Below, one piece after another: positions 1 through 8,231 of a stretch of 23,867 bases of DNA. The position numbers and the translations under genes are program-made. The stretch comes from Myxococcales bacterium (GTDB taxonomy: Bacteria; Myxococcota_A; Polyangia; Polyangiales; Polyangiaceae), in NCBI GenBank assembly GCA_013298325.1, contig JAAFHJ010000016.1, positions 1-23,867 on the forward strand, read 5' to 3'. The notes under the pieces are model-generated. The model was not told where the DNA came from and did not search any database. It was given only the letters and a program-made list of their open reading frames with translations. Numbering within the stretch: the first letter of the stretch is position 1; every line of letters starts with the position of its first letter.

Positions 1-914
1 AACTTGCCGTACTCGGCGGTCGCGATCGCCGTCCAGGTGATGGTGTTGGCCGGGTTGCCGGTCCCGGAGCCGCCGCGCTGGGAGCCGACCGGCGTTGCAT
101 TTCCGGCGTTGACCGCATTGACGTAGTCAAATGGGGCGTTCGTCAGCTCGTTGTTCACCGCGTTTGTATAGCGATAGAGGGGGTGCGTAAGGCTCGCGTT
201 CGCGATGAAGGTCCAGTCGCCTCCGAAGAGCTTCTCGACTGGCATCGCCCCCTGAACGCCGATGCTCGGGGAGACGAACATCGTCCGGTAACGAGACGTC
301 TTCGAGGTCGGCAGACCGAGCCCGATGTAGGGGGCGATCTTGAGCTTCGCCGACTTGCTGAGGTCGAAGGCTTTGATCCCCTGGTACCAGGCCTGGATGT
401 TCGTGTCCGAGAGCTCGAGCTCGTGGGCGTAGGTCGTGCCGTCCGAGTTCGTCCACTCGTAGGTCGCCGAGATACGGCCACGAAGCTGGAAATTCTTGTT
501 GATTTTGTAGCGCGGGCTGAACGACGTGAACGTCTGGACCGTCGGGTTGTAGGTCGGCTGGTAAGGCTTCACCAGGGTGCTGAGCGTCGCGCTCGTCTGC
601 GTGAAGACCGAGGAGCCTGCGAAGCCGTCGATCCAGGTCGTTTCCGGCGCCTTTGCCGTCTCGGGGGCCGCCGGCGGCGTGTCGGTCGTGGCGGGCGTCG
701 TCGTTCCGCCGACCGTGACGGTGGCCGTCGGAGCGGCTGCGCTCGGCGGCTGCGTCGGGTCGGTCGGTGCTGCCGTGCCCGAGACCGTCTGGGCGGCGAC
801 CGGCGGCGCGTAACCGAGGGCCGGCGCGGCGTCCGAGGCTCCACCAGCGTGCGCTTGTGCAGCAAAAGCGAGGACCGGAGTAGCGACGAAGAGCGAAAGG
901 ACGGACAGCTTCAC
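1..914 (-). CDS. Putative outer-membrane beta-barrel protein, C-terminus cut by window edge
   Basis: About 304 codons are visible and the reading frame stays open to the window edge, so the C-terminus is missing. The GTG start at 914 is preceded by GGAG at a 7-nt distance. Residues 1-24 form a signal peptide (hydrophobic core, then AQAHA-GG). Residues 25-90 are a Pro/Ala/Thr-rich low-complexity spacer. From about residue 93 the chain alternates polar and hydrophobic residues with many aromatic and Gly positions (for example FQLRGRISATYEW and KLKIAPYIGLGLPTSKTS), as expected for transmembrane beta-strands. This fits an outer-membrane porin or channel-like protein with a periplasmic or surface spacer. 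Substrate and family are not recognised. It appears to be monocistronic, with 293 nt of upstream DNA before the next gene. A secreted beta-sandwich protein is the main alternative. Confidence 0.7.
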   Translation of the reverse strand, partial: MKLSVLSLFVATPVLAFAAQAHAGGASDAAPALGYAPPVAAQTVSGTAAPTDPTQPPSAAAPTATVTVGGTTTPATTDTPPAAPETAKAPETTWIDGFAGSSVFTQTSATLSTLVKPYQPTYNPTVQTFTSFSPRYKINKNFQLRGRISATYEWTNSDGTTYAHELELSDTNIQAWYQGIKAFDLSKSAKLKIAPYIGLGLPTSKTSRYRTMFVSPSIGVQGAMPVEKLFGGDWTFIANASLTHPLYRYTNAVNNELTNAPFDYVNAVNAGNATPVGSQRGGSGTGNPANTITWTAIATAEYGK

Positions 915-1207
915 GGGAGCTCCAGGGGCATCGGCGGCACGGGGCCGACGAGCTCGGATGGGACGCCCCTCACCAGAGGACGGTGAGGGCGGGTGCGTTT
1001 CGAGGGCGGAATCAAGACGTGGCGTCGACGAGGGTGGCATCGACGCCGTTGTGGTGGGCGACAATGCAGGATCCGTTCCGTCTTGAAAAGCAGAATTTTC
1101 CGCGGATTTGCTCCATCGTCACCGAGCACCGTTGCGATCTTGTCGGTCCCAGGTCGGGGGGCCGATGGAAGGTTGACGGCCCGCCTGCCAGGCCGCCTGC
1201 CCGCCTG
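915..1207. other. Intergenic region holding the promoter of the outer-membrane protein
   Basis: No convincing gene was seen on either strand; the short open frames here have no homology I recognise and no ribosome site. The region contains an 8-bp hairpin at 967-989 (CCCTCACC / GGTGAGGG, 7-nt loop) in what would be the 5' leader of the minus-strand gene starting at 914. It also contains three copies of CCGCCTGC (1181-1188, 1193-1200, 1201-1208) running into the stop codon of the next minus-strand gene. No clear -35/-10 pair was found. Confidence 0.5.
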
Positions 1208-2506
1208 CTAGGCGAGCGAGTAATGACGGACGTCGGCGACGGCCCGCCGCAGCTCTGCGCGGAAGTCGGGGTGGGCGATGGCGATAAGCGCCTCCGCGCG
1301 CTCGCGGAGCGTCTTGCCGACGAGGTTCACCGTGCCGTACTCGGTGACGACGTAGTGGACGTGGCCGCGCGTCGTGACCACCCCGGCCCCCGGCTTCAAG
1401 GAGGGGACGATGCGTGAGACGGTGCCTTTGGCCGCCGTCGACGGAAGCGCGAGGATCGGCTTCCCCCCCTTCGAGAGGGCGGCGCCACGGATGAAGTCCA
1501 TCTGCCCGCCGATGCCCGAATAGATGGAGAAGCCCATCGAGTCGGCACAGACTTGGCCCGTCAAGTCGATCTCGATCGCCGAGTTGATCGCGACGACGTT
1601 GTCATTCTTGCGAATCATCAGCGTGTCGTTGGTGTGATTGCAGGGGTGGAACTGCACCATCGGGTTATCATCGACGTAGTCGAAGACCTTCTTGGTTCCG
1701 TTGACAAAACTTGTGATGGAGATGCCGGGATAGACGTTCTTTCGGCGATTGTTCACGACGCCACTCTCGAGGAGAGGCACGAGGTGATCGGAGAACATTT
1801 CGGTATGAACGCCGAGGTCGTTCTTCCCGCCAAGGCGCGTGAGAACCGCGTCTGGGATGGCGCCGATCCCCATCTGAAGCGTCGCGCCATCCACGACCAA
1901 GTTTGCAATTTCTTGGCCGATTTTCCCTTCGACTTCCGTCGGTTCCTTGCCCGCCTCGTGGGCGATAAGTGGCCGATCGACGACGGCAAACGCGTCAATC
2001 TTCGAGAAGGGGAATGCGGCGGCACCATGGGTGCGTGGCACCTGGGGATTGACGAGCGCGAATACCTTCTTGGCCGTCATCACAGCGGCGAGGGCGGCAT
2101 CGACGGAAGTGCCGAGGCTGACGAGTCCGTGGCGGTCTGGCGGGGAGACCTGCACGAGCGCGACATCGAGGGGGATCGTCCCGCCGAGGAACAATCGAGG
2201 AATATCGGCGAGAAAGATCGGGAGGTAGTCGGCACGCCCCTCGGCAATCGCCTTTCGGACGTTTCCCGCCGCAAAAAAGGAGACGGAGCGGATGCGGCCA
2301 GCGACCGCGGGGGCGACGAAGGAATCGGTCCCTGCAGTATGCAGGTGATAGAGCGTGACCCCTTCGACGTCGGTTCGTGCGGCGAGCGCATCCAAAAGGG
2401 GGACCGGCGTCATCGCGGCGCCGTGGACGAAGGCCTTCGCGCCGTTCGGAACGAGGGCGGCGAGTTCTGCGACGGAAATCGCGCGGTTGAGGCGGGGATC
2501 GGACAT
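1208..2506 (-). CDS. Acetyl-CoA hydrolase/transferase family protein (4-hydroxybutyrate CoA-transferase-like)
   Basis: 432 aa, a usual length for single-chain CoA-transferases of the Cat1/Cat2 and 4-hydroxybutyrate CoA-transferase family. These cytoplasmic enzymes move CoA between acyl-CoA and a free acid through a glutamyl-CoA thioester. Visible family motifs are QMGIGAIPDAV (211-221), GVHTEMFSD (232-240), whose E236 is the expected catalytic glutamate, and GIGGQMDFIRGA (331-342), the oxyanion/CoA-binding glycine loop. The C-terminal TTRGHVHYVVTEYGTVNL (378-395) is also typical. The ATG at 2506 follows AAGAGG. The gene stands alone and is divergent from the ComM gene. Acceptor specificity (acetate, butyrate, succinate or propionate) cannot be read from sequence, and pure hydrolase activity is possible. 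Confidence is high for the family and low for the substrate. Confidence 0.92.
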   Translation of the reverse strand: MSDPRLNRAISVAELAALVPNGAKAFVHGAAMTPVPLLDALAARTDVEGVTLYHLHTAGTDSFVAPAVAGRIRSVSFFAAGNVRKAIAEGRADYLPIFLADIPRLFLGGTIPLDVALVQVSPPDRHGLVSLGTSVDAALAAVMTAKKVFALVNPQVPRTHGAAAFPFSKIDAFAVVDRPLIAHEAGKEPTEVEGKIGQEIANLVVDGATLQMGIGAIPDAVLTRLGGKNDLGVHTEMFSDHLVPLLESGVVNNRRKNVYPGISITSFVNGTKKVFDYVDDNPMVQFHPCNHTNDTLMIRKNDNVVAINSAIEIDLTGQVCADSMGFSIYSGIGGQMDFIRGAALSKGGKPILALPSTAAKGTVSRIVPSLKPGAGVVTTRGHVHYVVTEYGTVNLVGKTLRERAEALIAIAHPDFRAELRRAVADVRHYSLA

Positions 2507-2593
2507 GGGCGCCTCTTAAAGGACGGTCGTGCTTCCGGGAAGGGGATGAATGCAATGGCGAGCGATCCGATCCTAGCGCTCCGCCGTGCGCCG

Positions 2594-2641
2594 ATCCCCC
2601 CTGGCCCGGGCCACCCTTTTTGGCGAAGGGCCAGGGGGGAT
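2594..2641. promoter_or_regulatory. Perfect 14-bp inverted repeat in a divergent intergenic region
   Basis: The arms 2594-2607 (ATCCCCCCTGGCCC) and 2628-2641 (GGGCCAGGGGGGAT) are exact reverse complements separated by 20 nt. It lies between the divergent CoA-transferase (start 2506) and comM (start 2706). There is no T-run after either arm, so a simple terminator is unlikely. An operator, a leader hairpin for one of the two transcripts, or a dispersed palindromic element are the options. Confidence 0.55.
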
Positions 2642-2705
2642 ACCCGACAAAATCTCTCGATTCGCTGGAAATTTGAATTGGCACGGGGCGTGAGGAAGGG
2701 GGACC

Positions 2706-4313
2706 ATGCTCGCCACCGCCCACGCTTCCGCGCTTGTTGGACTCGATGCTCATGCGGTTCGCGTGGAGGTCGACGTCGCCACGTCGATCCCCAGCTTCGA
2801 ACTTGTCGGTCTCGCCGAGACCGCCGTCCGCGAGAGCCGCGTCCGCGTAAAGAGTGCCCTCTTTCAAATCGGTGTCGACCTCGCGGAACGTCGGGTCGTG
2901 GTCAACCTCGCCCCCGCCGACCTCCGCAAGCACGGGTCGGGCTTCGACCTCGCCATCGCCGGCGGCGTCTTAGGGGCCCTTGGGCGGGTCCCCCGGGAGG
3001 CCCTTGAGGAGACGCTCCTCCTCGGGGAACTCGCCCTCGACGGAACGCTCCATCCCCTCCGCGGGACGCTCCCGCACCTCCTCGGTGCGCGAAAACGTAC
3101 GCGAAAAAACGGGCAGGATACACGCGATAAATCCGAGGAAGATTCAGTTTCTACGGCCATCAAACGGGTCATCGTTCCACGGTCAAACGGCGCCGAAGCG
3201 GCGCTTGTTGCGGCCCTCGAGTTCGGCCCCGGCGCCTTGGAGATCCGCGTCGCCGACCACCTCGCAGAAGTCGCCGATGCCCTCAACGAGCGACGCCCCC
3301 TCGATGCCCCGAGCTATGTGCAACCTGCACGCACCTCCTCTGGCCTCGACGAACTTGCTGACGTTCGCGGTCAGACGCTCGCGCGCCGAGCCCTCGAAGT
3401 TGCAGCCGCCGGCGGGCACAACCTGCTCCTGCTGGGGCCGCCTGGCGTCGGCAAGACGATGCTTGCGCGCCGCCTCCCCGGGATTCTTCCTCCCCTCGAC
3501 GACGAAGAGCGGCTTTCGGTGCTCGCCGTCCAAAGCGTCGCCGGCGTTGCCCGTGCTGACGCCGCGGCGGTCCTTGCCGGAACGCGCCCCTTCCGCGCCC
3601 CCCACCACACGGTGAGCGACGTCGCCCTCGTCGGCGGCGGAGATCCCCCACGGCCCGGCGAGGTGAGTTTGGCCCACCACGGCGTCCTCTTCCTCGACGA
3701 ACTCCCCGAGTTTCGAAGGAGCGCCCTCGAAGCGCTCCGCCAGCCCCTCGAAGACGGAATTGTCACGGTATCTCGAGCCTCTGCGAAGGCGACGTTCCCC
3801 GCTTCGCCGCTCGTTGTCGCCGCGATGAACCCGTGCCCCTGCGGCTATGCGGGGGACGGCTCCCGACGCTGCGCCTGCTCGCCGGAGCGGGTCCGTGCCT
3901 ACCGGGCGCGCATGAGCGGCCCGCTAGTTGATCGCCTCGATCTTCACGTCGTGCTCCCACCGGTCGAAGTCGGTGCACTTTACACCGGGGAGCGCGGCGA
4001 GACCTCCGAGGTTGTCCGTGCCCGCGCGATCGCCGCCCGCGAGGCGCAAGCAGAACGGCGCCGCCATGGAGCCCACGCCTCGTGCAACGCGCGCCTGCAA
4101 GGGGCTGATCTTGAGAGGTTTTCCGCCCTCGACGAAGCGGGCGCCTCGCTGCTTTCGCGGGCCGCTCAACGGCTCGGCCTCTCCGCGCGCGCCTTCGGAA
4201 AGGTCCTCCGCGTCGGGCGAACGCTTGCCGATCTCGATGGGGTCGACGCCGTCCTCGCCCGCCATGTCGCCGAGGCGCTCTCCTTTCGAGTGCTCGACCG
4301 CAGCCCCACGTGA
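2706..4313 (+). CDS. comM: ComM/YifB-family Mg-chelatase-like AAA+ ATPase
   Basis: 535 aa. ComM-type proteins are hexameric helicases that promote branch migration while transformed DNA is integrated by homologous recombination. The N-terminal LonC-like domain covers about residues 1-195 (VEVDVATSIPSFELVGL, VNLAPADLRKHGSGFDLAIA). The AAA+ core has Walker A GPPGVGKT (244-251), Walker B GVLFLDELPEF (326-336), the family signature NPCPCG (375-380) with a Cys cluster CACS (389-392), and the arginine-bearing GPLVDRLDLHV (405-415). The C-terminal Mg-chelatase domain follows. A charged Lys/Arg/Asp/Glu stretch at about 129-150 looks like an insertion relative to the usual form of about 500 aa. The ATG is preceded by GAGGAAGGGG. 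It is followed after 82 nt by recA, a sensible functional pairing for recombination. Confidence 0.93.
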   Translation: MLATAHASALVGLDAHAVRVEVDVATSIPSFELVGLAETAVRESRVRVKSALFQIGVDLAERRVVVNLAPADLRKHGSGFDLAIAGGVLGALGRVPREALEETLLLGELALDGTLHPLRGTLPHLLGARKRTRKNGQDTRDKSEEDSVSTAIKRVIVPRSNGAEAALVAALEFGPGALEIRVADHLAEVADALNERRPLDAPSYVQPARTSSGLDELADVRGQTLARRALEVAAAGGHNLLLLGPPGVGKTMLARRLPGILPPLDDEERLSVLAVQSVAGVARADAAAVLAGTRPFRAPHHTVSDVALVGGGDPPRPGEVSLAHHGVLFLDELPEFRRSALEALRQPLEDGIVTVSRASAKATFPASPLVVAAMNPCPCGYAGDGSRRCACSPERVRAYRARMSGPLVDRLDLHVVLPPVEVGALYTGERGETSEVVRARAIAAREAQAERRRHGAHASCNARLQGADLERFSALDEAGASLLSRAAQRLGLSARAFGKVLRVGRTLADLDGVDAVLARHVAEALSFRVLDRSPT

Positions 4314-4384
4314 GGCCATCGGAACGCGCCTCAACGAAGATTTCTCTCCTATCTCATCCCATCTAACACGTTGTTTTCAAATCT

Positions 4385-4389
4385 AGGAG
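4385..4389 (+). promoter_or_regulatory. Ribosome-binding site that decides the recA start
   Basis: AGGAG sits 6 nt before ATG 4396. It overlaps the upstream TTG (4390) too closely to serve that codon, and it is 12 nt from ATG 4402. ATG 4396 is therefore the preferred start. Confidence 0.7.
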
Positions 4390-4395
4390 TTGTGT

Positions 4396-5415
4396 ATGTT
4401 CATGGAAATCGCAGAGAAGCTCAAGGCAGTGAAGTCGGTCGTCTCCAGCGTCGAAAAGCAGTTCGGCAAAGGGGCGATTATGCAGCTCGGGGACGGCGAA
4501 GTCGCCGACGTTGCCGTCCTCTCCACGGGATCCCTCACCCTCGATTTTGCGACGGGAATCGGCGGGCTGCCGCGGGGGCGCGTCGTCGAGATTTACGGGC
4601 CGGAAGCGAGCGGAAAGACGACGCTCGCCCTCCACGCCATCGCCAGTGCCCAGAAGGCCGGGGGCCTCTGTGCCTTCATTGACGCTGAGCATGCCCTCGA
4701 TGTTCGCTACGCACGCGCCCTCGGTGTCGAGACCGAGAAGCTGCTCGTTTCCCAGCCGGATACCGGCGAACAGGCGTTGGAAATCGCGGAACTTCTCGTT
4801 CGATCTGGTGCGATTGATTTGGTCGTCATCGACTCCGTCGCGGCCCTCGTACCGAAGGCGGAAATCGAAGGGGATATGGGGGATCAGCACATGGGACTCC
4901 AGGCGCGCTTGATGAGCCAGGCGCTCCGAAAGCTGACGGCCGTTGCCCACAAAACCGAGACGACGATGCTCTTTATCAATCAGCTTCGGCAGAAGATCGG
5001 CGTCGTCTTTGGCAGCCCCGAAACGACGACCGGCGGCAACGCACTCAAGTTCTACGCGAGCATGCGACTCGACGTCCGCCGCATCGGTCAGATCAAGGTC
5101 GGGGAGGAGGTCGTCGGAGGACGTACACGCGTCAAGGTCGCGAAGAACAAGATGGCCTCGCCGTTCACCGAAGCCGAATTCGAGATTCGTTATGGCCATG
5201 GAATCGACGAACTCTCGGAACTGCTCGACCTCGGAATGGCGGCCGGTCTCGTCGAAAAGAGTGGCAGTCACTTGTCCTTCGCCGGCACCGCCCTCGGGAA
5301 TGGTCGCGAGCGATCCCGGGAGTCGCTCCGCGAGAACCCGGAACTGTGTGGGATGATTCGTGACGCGATCATCGCGGCGAATCTACCTAAGAATGGGCGT
5401 TCATCGATGAATTGA
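4396..5415 (+). CDS. recA: Recombinase RecA
   Basis: 339 aa from the ATG chosen by the ribosome site. RecA forms an ATP-dependent filament on single-stranded DNA, carries out strand exchange, and stimulates LexA cleavage in the SOS response. Visible motifs are Walker A GPEASGKT (68-75), Walker B LVVIDSVAAL, the L1 region EIEGDMGDQHMGLQARLMSQALRKL-like block split over the L1 loop, the NQLRQKIGVVFGSPETTTGG L2 region, and the C-terminal KNKMASPFTEAEFEI block. The C-terminus ends in LPKNGRSSMN and lacks the long acidic tail of the Escherichia coli protein. No LexA-type operator was recognised in the 82 nt upstream, so this copy may be weakly or not SOS-controlled, or transcribed from comM. Some myxobacteria carry two recA genes; this window cannot show whether a second copy exists. 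Confidence 0.98.
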   Translation: MFMEIAEKLKAVKSVVSSVEKQFGKGAIMQLGDGEVADVAVLSTGSLTLDFATGIGGLPRGRVVEIYGPEASGKTTLALHAIASAQKAGGLCAFIDAEHALDVRYARALGVETEKLLVSQPDTGEQALEIAELLVRSGAIDLVVIDSVAALVPKAEIEGDMGDQHMGLQARLMSQALRKLTAVAHKTETTMLFINQLRQKIGVVFGSPETTTGGNALKFYASMRLDVRRIGQIKVGEEVVGGRTRVKVAKNKMASPFTEAEFEIRYGHGIDELSELLDLGMAAGLVEKSGSHLSFAGTALGNGRERSRESLRENPELCGMIRDAIIAANLPKNGRSSMN

Positions 5416-5429
5416 GCGACGACATTCAC

Positions 5430-5463
5430 AGGCGGCTATCGGGGGGAGTCCCGGTAGCCGCCT
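5430..5463. terminator. Strong hairpin between convergent recA and the zinc-finger membrane protein gene
   Basis: AGGCGGCTA (5430-5438) pairs with TAGCCGCCT (5455-5463). The stem continues inward through 5439-5443 and 5450-5454 with one G-T pair, giving about 14 bp and a 6-nt loop. It starts 15 nt after the recA stop and contains the TAG stop (5436-5438) of the minus-strand gene. No T-run follows on either strand, so a bidirectional, possibly Rho-assisted or transcript-protecting terminator is inferred. Confidence 0.65.
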
Positions 5464-5813
5464 GCCTTCGGGTGGGCTGCATCGCGGTGGGCCGCGTAGC
5501 AGTCCCGATGGACGGCGCCGCCACATCCACCGCAGGCTCGCCCTTCAAAGTTGCCGAGGAGCTTGCGTGTGCATTGCACGCAAGCCTGCCCCGCCAGTTG
5601 CGTCTGCATACCGCCGCCTGTGTCGAGGGACGCCTCGACATTCGGATCCTCCGCCGGGTTGTAACTCCCGCCGGCGGCAAGTCCGCGGCCAATGTTTAAA
5701 AGTCCAACGATTACAGCGCCATACCAGACCGTCTGCCCGCCGCTCAGGAGTGTCGCTCCGATTCCGAGCACGAGAAGGATCAATCCGAACACAAGTGCGT
5801 TGTTGAGTTTCAT
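5436..5813 (-). CDS. Small membrane protein with RING-like zinc-binding tail
   Basis: 125 aa. The ATG at 5813 has GGAG about 10 nt upstream. Residues 5-25 and 28-48 are two hydrophobic helices (LVFGLILLVLGIGATLL; WYGAVIVGLLNIGRGLA). The cytoplasm-facing tail has C78-x2-C81-x12-C94-x2-C97-x4-H102-x2-C105-x3-H109, with H114 nearby. That spacing resembles prokaryotic RING or treble-clef fingers that bind two zinc ions. Membrane-anchored prokaryotic RING-like proteins are known as a class, but their partners are mostly unknown. The start of the beta-helix gene lies 147 nt away on the other strand, so the two may share a regulatory region. Function is unknown. A redox-active Cys-pair protein is an alternative. 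Confidence 0.75.
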   Translation of the reverse strand: MKLNNALVFGLILLVLGIGATLLSGGQTVWYGAVIVGLLNIGRGLAAGGSYNPAEDPNVEASLDTGGGMQTQLAGQACVQCTRKLLGNFEGRACGGCGGAVHRDCYAAHRDAAHPKAGGYRDSPR

Positions 5814-5960
5814 CGCCAAAGAGCTCCGCTTGCAGCCATGCGCGCACGACAGCACGGGGGCGCACGGAAGCGTGTGAGGCAAAATTCCCCAGCATCGGAT
5901 TCCCAATTTTCCCCGAGTTTTTTCGCGAGCGCCGCACGCGAACGGGTAGCCTGCACCGCC

Positions 5961-7382
5961 ATGAAGCCTGCCCGTCTTGCCCCGCTCGTCGCCGCCGCGA
6001 TCCTCGCTGTTCCGTCCCTTGCCGCCGCCGGCACGCTCGCCGTCGGTCCGGGCAAAACCTACGCCGCCCCGTGCGCCGCAATCGCGGCCGCCCAGGCGGG
6101 CGACACGATCGAGGTCGACGCCGCGGGAACCTACGTGGGGGACGTCTGTGCCTGGAAGACCGACAACCTGACCCTCAAAGCGGTGAACGGCCGCGCGAAG
6201 ATCAACGCGGGCGGGAAGAACGCGCAAGGGAAGGGGACCTGGGTCATCTACGCGGCCAATGCAACCATTGATGGCTTCGAGATGTTCGGTCAGGTTTTGA
6301 ACACCGGTGACACGAATGGGGCGGCAATTCGCCATCAGGGCCTCAACCTGACGATCCGCAACAGCTACTTTCACGACAACCAGAACGGCATTCTCGGTGG
6401 GCCGCTCAATCCCGACGGGAGCGACGCTTCCGGGAAGGGGATCGTTCGCATTGAACGTAGCGAGTTCTCCCAGAATGGTGTGCTCAATAGTGGCTACGAG
6501 CACAACATGTATCTGAACCACTACGCCGAGTTCTGGCTCGTCAGCTCCTACTCGCACGACGCGAAAGAGGGGCATCTCGTGAAGACGCGAGCCGCCGAAA
6601 ATCACATTCTTTACAACCGTATCTGGGACGGTGACAACGGAACACCCAGCTACGAAATCAACGTCCCCGATGGCGGGAAGACCTTCATCATCGGCAACGT
6701 CATCGAGCAGAACGCGACGACCCACAATCCGAATATCATCTCCTACGCGGAGGAGAGCCGGAGCAATCCCGATCAGTCTCTTTTCGTGATCAACAACACG
6801 ATCGTCAATCGGCGTTCTGGGGGCACGTTTCTCGTCGATGCTGCGCCGACGCCCGCCGTCCTCAAAAACAACGTCTTCTTCGGCACCGGCACGGTGACCG
6901 CGCAAGCGTCGGCGCTCCTCGCCAACAACTCAACGACCACCAATCCCGGTTTCGTCAACCTCGACGGCCACGACTTTCACCTCGTCGCCGGTTCCGAACT
7001 CATCGACAAAGGGGCCGATCCGGGCACCGGCGGCGGGATCTCCCTGCTCCCGACGGCCCAGTACGTCGCCGTCGCCTCCCAGGAAGGGCGTTCCGTCGCC
7101 GGCGCCGCCATCGACATTGGCGCGTTCGAGCTGGGCGGCGGAGGCCCCGTTGTCGAAGCCGACGGCGGCGTCGTGGTCGGAACCGACGGCGGGGCTGTCG
7201 TCCGCGACGGCGGCGTTGTCGAGACCGATTCCGGTGTGACCGGTGACGGCGGCACCCCTCTCACCCAAAGTGGCGACGGCGACTGCAGCTGCACCATGCA
7301 TCGCGCGACCGGCACGACTCGAGTCGCCGGGCTCGCACTCCTCGTCGCCGGGCTCGTCGCTTCCCGCCGTCGCAAGCGCTGA
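5961..7382 (+). CDS. Secreted right-handed beta-helix protein with MYXO-CTERM-like sorting tail
   Basis: 473 aa. Residues 1-23 are a signal peptide (MKPARLAPLVAAAILAVPSLAAA). Residues 24-395 are a parallel beta-helix of the pectate-lyase-like superfamily. It opens with AVGPGKTYAAPCAAIAAAQAGDTIEV and contains repeated N-rich turns (NATIDGFEMFG, LTIRNSYFHDNQNGI, HNILYNRIWD-type units, SLFVINNTIVNRRSGG) and a final AIDIGAFELGG. A DGG-rich linker follows, then C442-x-C444, a hydrophobic helix at 455-468 and RRRKR at the end. This layout matches MYXO-CTERM tails, which are processed by myxosortase for surface anchoring. No catalytic site was identified, so polysaccharide binding or cleavage is inferred from the fold only. 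It converges on the ATP-grasp gene with 2 nt between stops. Confidence 0.88.
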   Translation: MKPARLAPLVAAAILAVPSLAAAGTLAVGPGKTYAAPCAAIAAAQAGDTIEVDAAGTYVGDVCAWKTDNLTLKAVNGRAKINAGGKNAQGKGTWVIYAANATIDGFEMFGQVLNTGDTNGAAIRHQGLNLTIRNSYFHDNQNGILGGPLNPDGSDASGKGIVRIERSEFSQNGVLNSGYEHNMYLNHYAEFWLVSSYSHDAKEGHLVKTRAAENHILYNRIWDGDNGTPSYEINVPDGGKTFIIGNVIEQNATTHNPNIISYAEESRSNPDQSLFVINNTIVNRRSGGTFLVDAAPTPAVLKNNVFFGTGTVTAQASALLANNSTTTNPGFVNLDGHDFHLVAGSELIDKGADPGTGGGISLLPTAQYVAVASQEGRSVAGAAIDIGAFELGGGGPVVEADGGVVVGTDGGAVVRDGGVVETDSGVTGDGGTPLTQSGDGDCSCTMHRATGTTRVAGLALLVAGLVASRRRKR

Positions 7383-7384
7383 CG

Positions 7385-8221
7385 TTACCGCGGAAGCAGG
7401 CTATCCAGGAGCGCCCCGGCGACGTCGATCTCGGGGCGGACCTCAGCTACTTGTGCAAAGTAGCAGGGGAAATTCGCTTCCAGCACGTAAATGCGCCCGC
7501 TCCGATGCAGGAGCAGATCGACGCCCGCGAACGCAACCCGGAGCGCATTTGCCGCGCGCACCGCAGCTTCGGCAAGGCGCGGCTCCGGTCGGTCGGTGTA
7601 GTCGGCCCGGTCGCCGCTGGGCTGGGAGCGGAAGTCGTTGTCGGCGGTTGGATTCGTGTAGGATGCAATCGCTCGATCGCCGACGACGATCACGCGGTGG
7701 TGAACGGCCTCGCCCACATAGGCGAGCAGCCGCGGCGTCTCCCCGCGACCGCGGACCAGGAAGTCGAGGAGTGGCAGGAGGGTACGCAGGTCGTCGGCCC
7801 GAAAGACGCCGACGCCCCCCTCGCCACCGCTGCACTTTACAACGACCGGGAAGCCGCCGAGCGCCGCGACGAGCGCCTCGATCTGTGTCCGATCGGTGCT
7901 TCGGAGAGCCGTGCTCCGGGGGACGGTGAGCCCAGCGCCGCGAAAGGCAAGCTCGGGGCTGATGCAGGCGAAGTACGGAGAGTTTTTGTAAAAAGTCGCC
8001 GGTGGCGCTTCCGCGGTCGCCCACAAGAAGTGTTCGACGTCGATGGCCAGCGACGAGCCGGCGGTCCGATAGAGGCCGGCGCCCGCTGGGAGGCGATCGG
8101 CCGCCGAAAAGCGGAACGCGCTCGCCTCGATCTCGCGCACGGGGACGTTTCGCGCGCCCGCCGCGGCGACGAGGAGGTCGCGCGTCGTCTCCGGCGTTCC
8201 ATCGTGGACGAGAACCAGCAT
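7385..8221 (-). CDS. ATP-grasp (RimK-like) ligase
   Basis: 278 aa from ATG 8221, preceded by GGGAAG. Longer frames run into the upstream gene and were rejected. ATP-grasp enzymes activate a carboxylate as an acyl phosphate and join it to an amine or hydroxyl. Visible elements are GGFPVVVKCSGGEGGVGVF (122-140) with the ATP-binding K129 and the flexible glycine loop, FAGVDLLLHRSGRIYVLEAN (231-250) with the metal-binding E248 and N250, and the N-terminal pre-ATP-grasp region (1-95). The start is 10 nt after the stop of the PqqD-like gene, so they are one operon. Pairing with a PqqD-like domain is reminiscent of peptide-tailoring ATP-grasp enzymes (graspetide type), but a small-molecule or glutamate ligase cannot be excluded. 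Confidence 0.85.
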   Translation of the reverse strand: MLVLVHDGTPETTRDLLVAAAGARNVPVREIEASAFRFSAADRLPAGAGLYRTAGSSLAIDVEHFLWATAEAPPATFYKNSPYFACISPELAFRGAGLTVPRSTALRSTDRTQIEALVAALGGFPVVVKCSGGEGGVGVFRADDLRTLLPLLDFLVRGRGETPRLLAYVGEAVHHRVIVVGDRAIASYTNPTADNDFRSQPSGDRADYTDRPEPRLAEAAVRAANALRVAFAGVDLLLHRSGRIYVLEANFPCYFAQVAEVRPEIDVAGALLDSLLPR

Positions 8222-8231
8222 TGCTTCCCAG

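Noticed and set aside
2679..2696. Sigma-54-type promoter before comM (TGGCAC)
   Set aside because: No TTGC-type -12 element at the required distance.
1553..3007. Long plus-strand open frame opposite the CoA-transferase and crossing into comM
   Set aside because: Arg/Asp-rich, no recognisable domain, and it overlaps two well-supported genes.
4314..4395. LexA/SOS operator before recA
   Set aside because: No palindromic operator that I can match; only a good ribosome site was seen.
5436..6905. 489-aa minus-strand frame
   Set aside because: Only the last 125 residues make a sensible protein; the rest is antisense to the beta-helix gene.
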